Assembly: GCF_000156235.1 (NCBI RefSeq)
Contig: NZ_DS996820.1
Location: 3,047 to 67,046 of the forward strand
Reading direction: 5' to 3'
Origin: Pseudovibrio sp000156235
GTDB lineage: Bacteria; Pseudomonadota; Alphaproteobacteria; Rhizobiales; Stappiaceae
Length of the DNA: 64,000 bases
Shown: positions 17,185 through 24,755 of the stretch, piece by piece
How the letters are laid out: the number at the start of each line of letters is the position of its first letter
How positions within the stretch are numbered: the first letter of the stretch is position 1
Made by a program: the position numbers and the translations under genes
The notes under the pieces: model-generated
What the model saw: the letters and a program-made list of their open reading frames with translations, nothing else
Databases searched by the model: none
What the model was told of the DNA's origin: nothing

Positions 17185-17907
17185 TCAGACGAGGTGAGCT
17201 TCTTTGTTGTCATTCGTGATTGGTGCCATGTCATTGTCCAGACATTCAACAATCTCAACTCGTGCTGGATTTCGAAGAAGCTTTGCATATTTGTATTTGA
17301 AGCGACCGCTTGAACACTCGACGATCTGATCTGCTACCCATTTGGGATCCAACATCGTAGTGGTGTCTTCATTCGTATTGTCCCAGAAAGACGTTCTAAT
17401 GCCTGAAGGAGCTGCCACGAGAACCTTTCCCAGACTTCGATCCCTCACTAACGATGCTCCCAACATGCCCAAGCCTGACTTAGTTGCGCAATAAGCAGGC
17501 TCCATCTCGCGAGGGGTGTATTGAGAGCTTGACGTGACCAGCATTATCTTGAGAGGAAAATCGGATCTTTTCTTGAGACGCTGGATCAGCAGCATCGGGG
17601 CCAGCAAACCAACATTCACCATTGCACTCAGATCGTCATCTTCAAGTTCATCAATATGGCCCCTTTGCAGAAAACCGGCTGCATAAACGAGTGTATGGAC
17701 AGGTTCAAAGCTGTCCAAGACCCGATCAATGTCCTGCCCAAGCTGAACTGGATCATGGTTCATTGCGAGGTTCTGGAAAGTTACACCTTCAAGATTTGGC
17801 TGCTTGCGCCCAGTAACACAAACAGTATGCCCTTCAGTCGCATAGTGCATTGCCAGTTCGAGACCGACGCCAGATGTTCCACCAATGATCAAAATGTTCT
17901 TTTTCAT
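17185..17907 (-). CDS. Short-chain dehydrogenase/reductase
   Basis: A 240-residue NAD(P)-dependent SDR. The cofactor loop is GGTSGVGLE near residue 9, the VYAAG strand lies near 80, and the catalytic Ser and Tyr-x3-Lys lie in TSSSQY and AYCATKSG near 125-150. Arg at the end of strand two (VTGRK) suggests NADP. It is first in a two-gene operon with an NDK-like fusion protein. A dehydrogenase paired with a kinase-like protein hints at a small modification pathway, but the substrate is unknown. Confidence 0.85.
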   Translation of the reverse strand: MKKNILIIGGTSGVGLELAMHYATEGHTVCVTGRKQPNLEGVTFQNLAMNHDPVQLGQDIDRVLDSFEPVHTLVYAAGFLQRGHIDELEDDDLSAMVNVGLLAPMLLIQRLKKRSDFPLKIMLVTSSSQYTPREMEPAYCATKSGLGMLGASLVRDRSLGKVLVAAPSGIRTSFWDNTNEDTTTMLDPKWVADQIVECSSGRFKYKYAKLLRNPARVEIVECLDNDMAPITNDNKEAHLV

Positions 17908-18067
17908 GAATAGGTCTTTCTAAAAAAGTTTTGGCCGTCCTCGACAAGATGACTAGCAGCTCAAATGGAACTTCACGATAGAACGGTCTGTTTTTGCATG
18001 TCAATTTGAGTGGGAAGCAAAGCTTCTAAGCGAACTTGCCGAAGTCTTCTCAAAACACAATCTTCAA

Positions 18068-18997
18068 CTACCGATACTGCCTCGTGGTTTCTTTCATGAG
18101 GGTGCGGGTCCATTGGATCATGGGGTCGTGGTGGTAGCATTCGTGCCAGTAAAGGAAGAACTCCTGGTGGTGGTCTTTCAGGAAGTCCGGCACCGGTGAG
18201 GCTATGGTGTTGTGGCCCTCGTAGATTTTCTTGTCGAAGATTGAAGGCACAAGGAAGAGTAGGTCGGTTTGTCCGCAGAAGTGCATGGCGGCGAAGAAGC
18301 TGCCGATTTTTACAGCGACGTTTCGTTTGCGGCCCATTGCGGCCAGCTTCTCATCAATGATGCTTTGCCCTGATCCTGTAATCATGACCGAGATATGGTC
18401 TTGAGCGAGATAGTCATTCAGCGAGATTGGTTTGCCTGCAAGCGGATGGTCTTTGCTCATCAGGCAGACGTAGCTGAACCGGCCCAGCGAGATGCGGTGG
18501 AGCTGACTTGTGGCTGCGCTTGGCTCCTGACCCGAGAGGACAAAGTGAGCTTCTCCATTTTCCAGCGGCTCAAATTGGTTGCGGATATTGCTCTTCAGCT
18601 CCAGCTTCATACCCGGAGCTTCCTGCTTCATCCGTTTCAGAAGAGGTGGGCCGTAGAGGTTCACCTCCAACTCAGGGCCAGAAAAGCGAATGGTCTCTTG
18701 CGCCGTTGCCGGGTCAAACTCTGGTTTTGCGATTACGTCCTGAATGGTTGCCAGCACAGATGGGAGCAGCCTTTGGATTTCGGCAGCTCTTTCCGTCAGC
18801 TCATAATCTCCGGCGATGCGCACCAGCAGAGGATCATTTAGCAGATCACGCAAGCGCTGTAGAGCGCGGCTGACTGCGGGTTGGCTCATATGCAGCTGTG
18901 TTGCTGCCAACGAGACATGCCTCGTTTCCAGAAGCTTCTCCAGAATGACGAGAAGGTTCAGATCCACTCCACGCAAATTCACCTGACGCATACCCAC
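18068..18997 (-). CDS. LysR family transcriptional regulator
   Basis: A 309-residue LysR regulator of the NodD/LinR-like sub-branch, with DLNLLVILEKLLETRHVSLA and HMSQPAVSRALQRLRDLLND in the winged helix. It is divergent from the WrbA-like gene at 19080 across 82 bases, the typical arrangement for a regulator and its target. The start is GTG 18997 or ATG 18991. Quinone or aromatic ligands are known for this sub-branch, which would fit the target, but that is an inference. Confidence 0.92.
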   Translation of the reverse strand: MGMRQVNLRGVDLNLLVILEKLLETRHVSLAATQLHMSQPAVSRALQRLRDLLNDPLLVRIAGDYELTERAAEIQRLLPSVLATIQDVIAKPEFDPATAQETIRFSGPELEVNLYGPPLLKRMKQEAPGMKLELKSNIRNQFEPLENGEAHFVLSGQEPSAATSQLHRISLGRFSYVCLMSKDHPLAGKPISLNDYLAQDHISVMITGSGQSIIDEKLAAMGRKRNVAVKIGSFFAAMHFCGQTDLLFLVPSIFDKKIYEGHNTIASPVPDFLKDHHQEFFLYWHECYHHDPMIQWTRTLMKETTRQYR

Positions 18998-19079
18998 TAT
19001 ACCCTACATGCATTAGACGAATACTTGGTAGCTGAATAAACCGGTTCTGTCGATCTTACAGTGCAGAAAAGGAAATACG

Positions 19080-19661
19080 ATGAGCAAGGTGATTGTTGTC
19101 TATCATAGCGGCTATGGCCACACGCAGGTTTTGGCGGAAGCGGTGCTGCGAGGTGTGCTGGATGCTGGCGCAGATGCGGAGCTGATGTCCGTTGCTGAGC
19201 TCGAGAACGTGAATTGGGAAAAGCTGGCTGCGGCGGATGCCCTTATCTTTGGCTCTCCAACTTACATGGGCAGCGCGAGCGCACCGTTTAAGGCCTTTAT
19301 GGATGCATCCTCCAAGGTTTGGATGGAACGTGGCTGGGTGGACAAAATCGCCGGTGCTTTTACGGTTTCAGCCTCTCGCAGTGGCGATAAACTGGGAACA
19401 CTGACACAGCTGAGTGTGTTTGCTGCACAGCATGGTATGATCTGGGTCGGGTTGGATCTGATGCCGGGCAACAATAGCAGTAAAGGATCTGAAGAAGATC
19501 TCAATCGCCTTGGCAGCACATTGGGTGTGATGGCACAAGCCAATGCTGATGAAGGTCCTGAGGTGGTTCCACCACAGGCAGACAAAGATACCGCCAAGGC
19601 ACTTGGTGGCAGAATTGCGAAGGTGGCTGCTGCACTCACCCGAGAGAGCGAGGCGGCTTAA
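19080..19661 (+). CDS. Flavodoxin-like NAD(P)H:quinone oxidoreductase, WrbA-related (copy 2)
   Basis: A 193-residue paralogue of the gene at 15278. It shares YHSGYGHTQVLA for FMN phosphate binding, GSPTYMGSASAPFKAFMDAS, and the NQxxxKGSEEDLNRLG-like region; the DEGPEVVPPQADKDTA tail is nearly identical to the other copy. It should act as a soluble two-electron quinone reductase. AGGAAATAC precedes ATG. The divergent LysR gene is the probable controller. Having two copies within 4 kb points to recent duplication or specialised substrates. Confidence 0.9.
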   Translation: MSKVIVVYHSGYGHTQVLAEAVLRGVLDAGADAELMSVAELENVNWEKLAAADALIFGSPTYMGSASAPFKAFMDASSKVWMERGWVDKIAGAFTVSASRSGDKLGTLTQLSVFAAQHGMIWVGLDLMPGNNSSKGSEEDLNRLGSTLGVMAQANADEGPEVVPPQADKDTAKALGGRIAKVAAALTRESEAA

Positions 19662-19793
19662 CCCTTAATTCACTGCAATCGCAAGTGCTTGGGTTTCTGC
19701 CCTGAGAGGTGCCATCTCTTCACCTCATTTTTGGACAAACTCGATACGTATAAGAGCAAATTAAAACACAAGATCACTGTATCGGGTTTGTCT

Positions 19794-20837
19794 ATGAAAA
19801 GAAGAAAACGCATTATTCTATCCATTGATGGTGGTGGAGCACGCGGCCTTATTCCAATCCGCTTGCTTCGCGGGCTTGAAACCAAGTTGTATGAGCGCGG
19901 CAAGTCTGCACCTCTTTGCAAATACTTTGACTTGATCTGTGGCACTTCCAGCGGTGGCCTGATTGCAGCTGGTCTAACAGCTCCAAATCCTGATCGCGAC
20001 AAACCCGGCCAACCTGCCATGAGCCTAGGTGACTTGCAGGAGTTTTTTGAAGTTGAAGCTCGAGAGCTTTACGTCAACAACCGTCGCCATTGGCTGCCAC
20101 GGCGCCTTTACAGCGCGTTTGGGCAGTTCAACAAAGGCATTCAGGAACGCCCGATTGAGCAGGCGATCAAACAGCATATCGGTTGGAGTGCCCTTTCCTG
20201 CAGTCTGACTGCTATCTTGCTCACTGCTTATGATCTGAAGAACCGCCGTGTTGTTTCCATGAGCAACAACACCACTGGACGGGATGACTATTACTTTTGG
20301 CAGGCCGTGCGCGCGACAACTTCCTCCCCTTCCTGGTTTGAACCTGCCCGGGTTGAAAACCTGACAACAGGTGATGAGGAAATCATGATTGATGCGGCTG
20401 GCTTCCTGAATGATCCGGTGCTTGCGGCCTATGCTGAAGCACGGCGCCATGGCTGGAATCCGAAAGACATTATCATCCTCTCCCTTGGCACCGGCAATCC
20501 GGTGGAAGAGAAACACAGCTTCACTCAAGCGGTGAACTGGGGCACCAGCGGCTGGCTATCACCTGAAGAAGGCACGCCCTTGCTTTCCAGCTATATGCAC
20601 GGCCAAACAGCATCCACCGGACAGTATGCGGACGTGTTGTTCAAGGACATGCCGGGCGTGGAATACATTCGCCTGAACGCGGACCTGCCGCACTTTGGCA
20701 GCGACATTTACAGCGTTCGCCCTGGTGAAGTGCTTCAGCTGAACCGCATTGCGGATGATCTGCTTTCATCCCACGATACCGAGTTGGACAAACTGGCAGA
20801 CATTATGGAAGAAAGGCAGGACGGCCCCGGCTTTTAG
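19794..20837 (+). CDS. Patatin-like phospholipase
   Basis: A 347-residue acyl hydrolase of the patatin family, cleaving fatty acyl esters with a Ser-Asp dyad. The oxyanion loop is SIDGGGARGL near residue 10, the nucleophile serine lies in GTSSGG near 51, and the aspartate is in IDAAGFLNDP about residue 200, where DAA replaces the common DGG/DGA. I start at ATG 19794, where homology begins; the frame is open further up with a TTG at 19689. No signal peptide is seen. Such enzymes can be lipid housekeepers, effectors or components of defence systems; nothing adjacent (no nucleotide cyclase) supports a CBASS system. Confidence 0.88.
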   Translation: MKRRKRIILSIDGGGARGLIPIRLLRGLETKLYERGKSAPLCKYFDLICGTSSGGLIAAGLTAPNPDRDKPGQPAMSLGDLQEFFEVEARELYVNNRRHWLPRRLYSAFGQFNKGIQERPIEQAIKQHIGWSALSCSLTAILLTAYDLKNRRVVSMSNNTTGRDDYYFWQAVRATTSSPSWFEPARVENLTTGDEEIMIDAAGFLNDPVLAAYAEARRHGWNPKDIIILSLGTGNPVEEKHSFTQAVNWGTSGWLSPEEGTPLLSSYMHGQTASTGQYADVLFKDMPGVEYIRLNADLPHFGSDIYSVRPGEVLQLNRIADDLLSSHDTELDKLADIMEERQDGPGF

Positions 20838-20925
20838 GCTTCACAATCCTTCTGCCCCTGCTACAACTTCCGGAATGATAAGTTAAAGTGATTCACGTTA
20901 AAGGCGTGATCACATCGGAGGGATC

Positions 20926-21936
20926 ATGTTGGGGTTGAAAGGTTATCAGCGCACTGCAGCCATAATCACAGGCAGCATCGTCGCAAGCCTGTTTGCTGCT
21001 GGTGCGCAGGCTGTGCCTCTTCCTGACACGAAACCCCAGATTTCCGTTGAAGATTACAAAGAGGCCTTAGGCAAGCTGCCGGAGTTTCCGGGCGCTGCCA
21101 AGTATCACTTCGGGCACAAAAAAACGCCTGCAAAAACGCATCCGCTCTCCTTTGGCAGCTATGCAAGAGGCTGCGTGGCAGGCGCTATTGCCATTCCTTA
21201 TGATGGCGAGAACTGGCAAGTCATGCGCCTTTCCCGCAACCGCAACTGGGGGCACCCGGTTCTCATCGATTTCCTGAAGCGGCTGGCTGCAGATGCACCT
21301 TCACTGGGATGGAACGGTTTGCTGGTGGGTGATCTTTCTCAGCCACGTGGCGGGCCGATGTTGACGGGGCATGCCTCTCACCAGATCGGTCTGGATGCGG
21401 ACATCTGGCTGCGACAGATGCCGGACTATCGTTTCAGCACCAAACAGCGTGAGACTGAGAGCGCGATTTCCATGCTGAATGGCAACCTCAGCAAGCCGGG
21501 CGCAGACCGAAAGGTGAATCCAAATCGCTGGACTGATGCACACGCCAAGCTGATCCGCCGTGCCGCGCAGGATAACGGTGTTGCCCGTATCTTCGTGAAC
21601 CCCACCATCAAAAAAGCACTGTGTGACTTTGAGACTGGCGATCGCGACTGGCTGCGTAAAGTTCGCCCCTGGTGGGGTCACCACTACCACTTCCACGTCC
21701 GCATGGCCTGCCCTGCCGACAGCACACAATGCAAGAACCAAGCAGTCCCACCTGCTGGCGATGGCTGTGGCAAAGAACTCACCTACTGGCTCTCCGACGA
21801 GCCGTGGGTGCCCAAAAAGCCAAAACCAGGCGAAAAACCAAAACCAGGCGAAAAACCAAAGCCACGCAAACCAAAACCACCGCTTTCCGTAGCAGACCTA
21901 CCAAACAGCTGCGCGACTGTACTGCGGACGGAGTGA
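20926..21936 (+). CDS. mepA: Penicillin-insensitive murein endopeptidase MepA
   Basis: A 336-residue periplasmic LAS-type metallopeptidase (family M74) that cuts D-Ala-mDAP cross-links in peptidoglycan. A signal peptide covers residues 1 to about 29. Zinc ligands are in GHASHQIGLDADIW (His152, Asp159) and WWGHHYHFHVRMACP near 255. The C terminus adds a basic proline-rich linker, KPKPGE repeated, at about residues 299-316, absent from the E. coli enzyme; it may bind the wall or span it. An AGGGATC ribosome site precedes ATG. Confidence 0.93.
   Translation: MLGLKGYQRTAAIITGSIVASLFAAGAQAVPLPDTKPQISVEDYKEALGKLPEFPGAAKYHFGHKKTPAKTHPLSFGSYARGCVAGAIAIPYDGENWQVMRLSRNRNWGHPVLIDFLKRLAADAPSLGWNGLLVGDLSQPRGGPMLTGHASHQIGLDADIWLRQMPDYRFSTKQRETESAISMLNGNLSKPGADRKVNPNRWTDAHAKLIRRAAQDNGVARIFVNPTIKKALCDFETGDRDWLRKVRPWWGHHYHFHVRMACPADSTQCKNQAVPPAGDGCGKELTYWLSDEPWVPKKPKPGEKPKPGEKPKPRKPKPPLSVADLPNSCATVLRTE
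21820..21873 (+). repeat. mepA: 18-bp tandem repeat encoding KPKPGE units in mepA
   Basis: The unit CCAAAACCAGGCGAAAAA occurs at 21820-21837 and 21838-21855, followed by a degenerate third unit. It encodes the lysine-proline linker of MepA and could vary in copy number by slippage. Confidence 0.8.
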
Positions 21937-22187
21937 GTTTGGGGTGTTGTTGCTCTTCTGACTATGCAAGAGATGAAATGCGCATTACTAAACACAACAA
22001 ATAGATATATGTAAAATTGTATTAAAACGCAATAAAAACAAGTATTTGACTCCATAACGCAAGATAAATAATAATCAACCAGCGCATGTAAGCGTTATAT
22101 TTTGCTACCTACAGATATGATGTCTGCTGGTTCAGTGTATGTGCTGACCTCAATAGCAAATTTCTTTATTCTGTAGAGGCTGTTATT

Positions 22188-22892
22188 ATGGAAGCTAGTG
22201 GCGTTCGCCTTTCTTTTTCATTCACCAATTTTGCTGGTAACAATGATCCTGCCCCTATCATGACCCAAAATGAAGTGGCTATCGGATTACTTGAAGATAT
22301 TGTTCGTTTCACACCTGATAATGAACTGCGCAGAGCAAGTCATGATGCAAAATCTGCTGCAGAAAGCAGTAATGATCCAGCAAAGAAAGCCATTAGCAAA
22401 ATATTTGAAGTTCTTGTCGGGCTTGATCTTGATGCGATGGATAATGTTATTCAGTCTTATCTTTCTCAACAAGACCGCCAGGCTAAAGCCATTCAAAAAT
22501 TCTTTGACGTTTCAAAAGAGTGGACCGATCCGAACAGCACAGCTGTACTCCAAAATGTGATGAGTGCCATTTATGCCAGCGCGAAAAGCGGTGACAAGAT
22601 GGCAATTGAGATTCAACAAGCGATGCGTGATGGCACGCTTATGATGGAAGACATGGCAGATCGGGGTTTTGAAACCGAGTCTAACTACATCGTGTATCTC
22701 AATCCCGATGGTGAGTATGTTGTGGGGCTATCTTCGATCAATCATGTCGGCAAGTACTCAAGTGCCGACGAGCTTTTTGCAGATCTAACCTATAGGAATG
22801 CAGAAGGGCGAACCATTGATAAAGAAACGGGTCATAACGCATACTACGTTAAAGTTGCTAAGAATCTTGCTTTCTACTTTACTTGGCCTTGA
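22188..22892 (+). CDS. Hypothetical protein, no recognised family
   Basis: A 234-residue acidic, mostly helical protein that I cannot assign. No signal peptide or membrane segment is visible. The middle (RRASHDAKSAAESSNDPAKK) is charged and helical; the C-terminal third has a beta-rich stretch (SNYIVYLNPDGEYVVGLSSI) ending in LAFYFTWP. It follows 250 bases of AT-rich DNA and ends at a clear terminator, so it is an independent unit. Its lower GC content compared with mepA suggests horizontal acquisition. A secreted effector or toxin-like protein is possible but unsupported. Confidence 0.7.
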   Translation: MEASGVRLSFSFTNFAGNNDPAPIMTQNEVAIGLLEDIVRFTPDNELRRASHDAKSAAESSNDPAKKAISKIFEVLVGLDLDAMDNVIQSYLSQQDRQAKAIQKFFDVSKEWTDPNSTAVLQNVMSAIYASAKSGDKMAIEIQQAMRDGTLMMEDMADRGFETESNYIVYLNPDGEYVVGLSSINHVGKYSSADELFADLTYRNAEGRTIDKETGHNAYYVKVAKNLAFYFTWP

Positions 22893-22930
22893 GCTCTTTT
22901 TGCCCCAGACTAGTTAGGTTGATGTAAGTT

Positions 22931-22956
22931 AAAGGGAGCGATGTTGCTCCCTTTCC
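22931..22956 (+). terminator. Bidirectional terminator
   Basis: AAAGGGAGC and GCTCCCTTT form a perfect 9-base-pair stem around GATGTT. Runs on both sides let it serve both the convergent hypothetical gene and the GNAT gene. Confidence 0.85.
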
Positions 22957-23484
22957 TTAGTCGCACGCATAAGCTGCTGGGGCTTTATCTTCGTTTAAGA
23001 TGAGGGTCATCAAGGTGAGGTCTAGCCAGCGGCCGAATTTGAAGCCGACTTGTGGGAGTTCTCCGGTGATCTTGAAGCCAATGCGTTCGTGGAGGCGGAT
23101 TGAGCCTTTGTTTTCACTGTCGATTGCGCCAATAAGGACATGGCGATCATCCTGTTTTGCCAGATCGATCAGCTTTTCCAACAAAACGGAGCCAGCACCT
23201 CTGCCGCGTGATTGCGGTGTTACGTAGACAGAATGCTCCACTGTCTTATTGTAACCAGATTTTTCTCGGAAAGGCCCGTAACTGCCATAGCCGAGTACAT
23301 CTCCATTCTCATCTTCGGCTACAATGATCGGAAACCCGCCTGCGATCCGCTTTTCAAACCAACTCTCTCGATCTTCCAGCGTCTCCAGGGTATCCGTCCA
23401 AATCGCTGCCAGTGTTTTGACGGCATCATTGTGAATTTCCAGAAGTATCGGAAGATCAGATTTGGTTGCATGACGCAGTTTCAT
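22957..23484 (-). CDS. GNAT acetyltransferase, phosphinothricin/methionine-sulfone acetyltransferase type
   Basis: A 175-residue acetyl-CoA-dependent N-acetyltransferase. The family signature is strong: TLEDRESWFEKR, VLGYGSYGPFREKSGYNKTVEHSVYV, and the CoA loop PQSRGRGAGSVLLEKL near residue 92. Members acetylate phosphinothricin, methionine sulfone or sulfoximine, and other amino acid analogues. The gene is single and shares the bidirectional terminator with its convergent neighbour. Confidence 0.9.
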   Translation of the reverse strand: MKLRHATKSDLPILLEIHNDAVKTLAAIWTDTLETLEDRESWFEKRIAGGFPIIVAEDENGDVLGYGSYGPFREKSGYNKTVEHSVYVTPQSRGRGAGSVLLEKLIDLAKQDDRHVLIGAIDSENKGSIRLHERIGFKITGELPQVGFKFGRWLDLTLMTLILNEDKAPAAYACD

Positions 23485-23882
23485 GTAAGTTCCTCAAGAG
23501 AAAAGTGCTGAGTTAGCTTTGTCACAATTCAAAAAAGACCTCAAGAAAGCATAACAGACAAATACTTGAGTTTATTACAGTATCCCACTGATTGAGGATG
23601 TGGCTCTCACATGATCGGCCTAGGCCTTCGCTATGATTTTTAGCGGGCTGTTTGGGTAAGAGGCTCAATAGTTTTCATGGTTGACAGAGGCGGCAGGTTG
23701 TCGCCTTCTTTTATATTGCAAGACTACTGATAATAATTTCAAATAATACAAACCTAAAACAAGTTATATCATTGTAATTCATACCTATATTTTACATGTT
23801 CTGTGAATTACACCATTAATTACTTGGTAAGACTTGTCTATTTGCGCGAATCTGCCGTCAGGACTTCAGGAGATAGTGCGCA
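23485..23882. other. AT-rich intergenic region ahead of an outer-membrane gene
   Basis: Nearly 400 bases without a credible gene. The right half is strongly AT-rich and contains the perfect inverted repeat TGTAATTCA / TGAATTACA at 23773-23812. It probably holds the promoter and control sites of the barrel protein at 23883. Confidence 0.6.
23773..23812. promoter_or_regulatory. 9-bp inverted repeat upstream of the barrel gene
   Basis: TGTAATTCA at 23773-23781 and TGAATTACA at 23804-23812 are perfect complements 22 bases apart, about 70 bases before the start codon. The spacing of about three helical turns suits a pair of half-sites for a dimeric regulator. The regulator is unknown. Confidence 0.45.
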
Positions 23883-24626
23883 ATGGGAAAGCTTTCCTCT
23901 ACTGTAATCATGTTAGTTTCTGCGTTATTGGCGACAGGAGCACTCTCTGCCCGTTCGTTTGCTGCGGATTTAGCTGAGGCTGCGCAAGCGGCCGCAAAAG
24001 AAGCTGCCGAAAAAGCTGCGATGGGCATGTTTCCACTCAAGCCGTATGCGGGGGCAAAGGGATTTGTCTCGTATGCACCAGCTGGTGACTTCTACTCGCC
24101 TGGAACTGGGCGAACCAACTTTATCGACTACAACATCGGTTGGAATGCAGCTGCTTTTGGCGGCGTCACCGCGGGTGACTTTGTAAAACTCCAACTCGAT
24201 ACAGGCTACATAAGTAACAACGTCTCGAGCTTATCTGGTGTGACAGATGGGAGTGGATCGGTAGCAGCGGCTTATGTGTTGGCTGGTGTTGTGCTTTCTG
24301 CACCTCTTTCACCGCTCACAAAGAAGGTAATCCCATTTGCCGGAATCAGTATCGGTCCAGCCTTTCCAGTTATTGGGGAAATTACAGGACAAATTGATGG
24401 ATCTCCCTTCACCATCAAAGGCAATCAGGGTGTTGTGGGTGCGTTATTGGCCCGTGGTGGCGTGACCATTGCAATCAATGCAAAGCTTGGCGCTACTCTC
24501 GAATATGGGTTCTTTCAGACCGCCGACTTTTCACTTAGCACGACAGATAATATTTCCAGCTCTGGCAGGGCCTCAACAGACATGACGGCGCATTTGTTTG
24601 GACTTGGATTTGAGTATCATTTCTAG
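23883..24626 (+). CDS. Outer-membrane beta-barrel protein
   Basis: A 247-residue exported protein. Signal peptide to about residue 27 (RSFAADL), then a short Ala/Glu-rich helix (AAQAAAKEAAEKAA), then alternating beta strands ending in the aromatic C-terminal signature FEYHF recognised by the BAM complex. This is the OmpW/opacity-like small-barrel class. The strand YGFFQTADFSLS resembles EYNFMQSADFEFS in the barrel at 27399, so the two are distant paralogues. Function may be adhesion, small-molecule entry or structural. Confidence 0.75.
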   Translation: MGKLSSTVIMLVSALLATGALSARSFAADLAEAAQAAAKEAAEKAAMGMFPLKPYAGAKGFVSYAPAGDFYSPGTGRTNFIDYNIGWNAAAFGGVTAGDFVKLQLDTGYISNNVSSLSGVTDGSGSVAAAYVLAGVVLSAPLSPLTKKVIPFAGISIGPAFPVIGEITGQIDGSPFTIKGNQGVVGALLARGGVTIAINAKLGATLEYGFFQTADFSLSTTDNISSSGRASTDMTAHLFGLGFEYHF

Positions 24627-24755
24627 CCGGATTGCTGCAAAAATCTGAGATCTGGCGGATTGCTATTCACTTTATTGGCTGGAAAACAGGAAAAAAGCGC
24701 GTGGGCGCTTATTATGTGCTTTGCCATAGAGCAAAGCAGTGGTAATTGAGCGCCC

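Noticed and set aside
19794..20837. CBASS-type defence patatin
   Set aside because: No CD-NTase or accessory genes are adjacent; only a WrbA-like gene and mepA.
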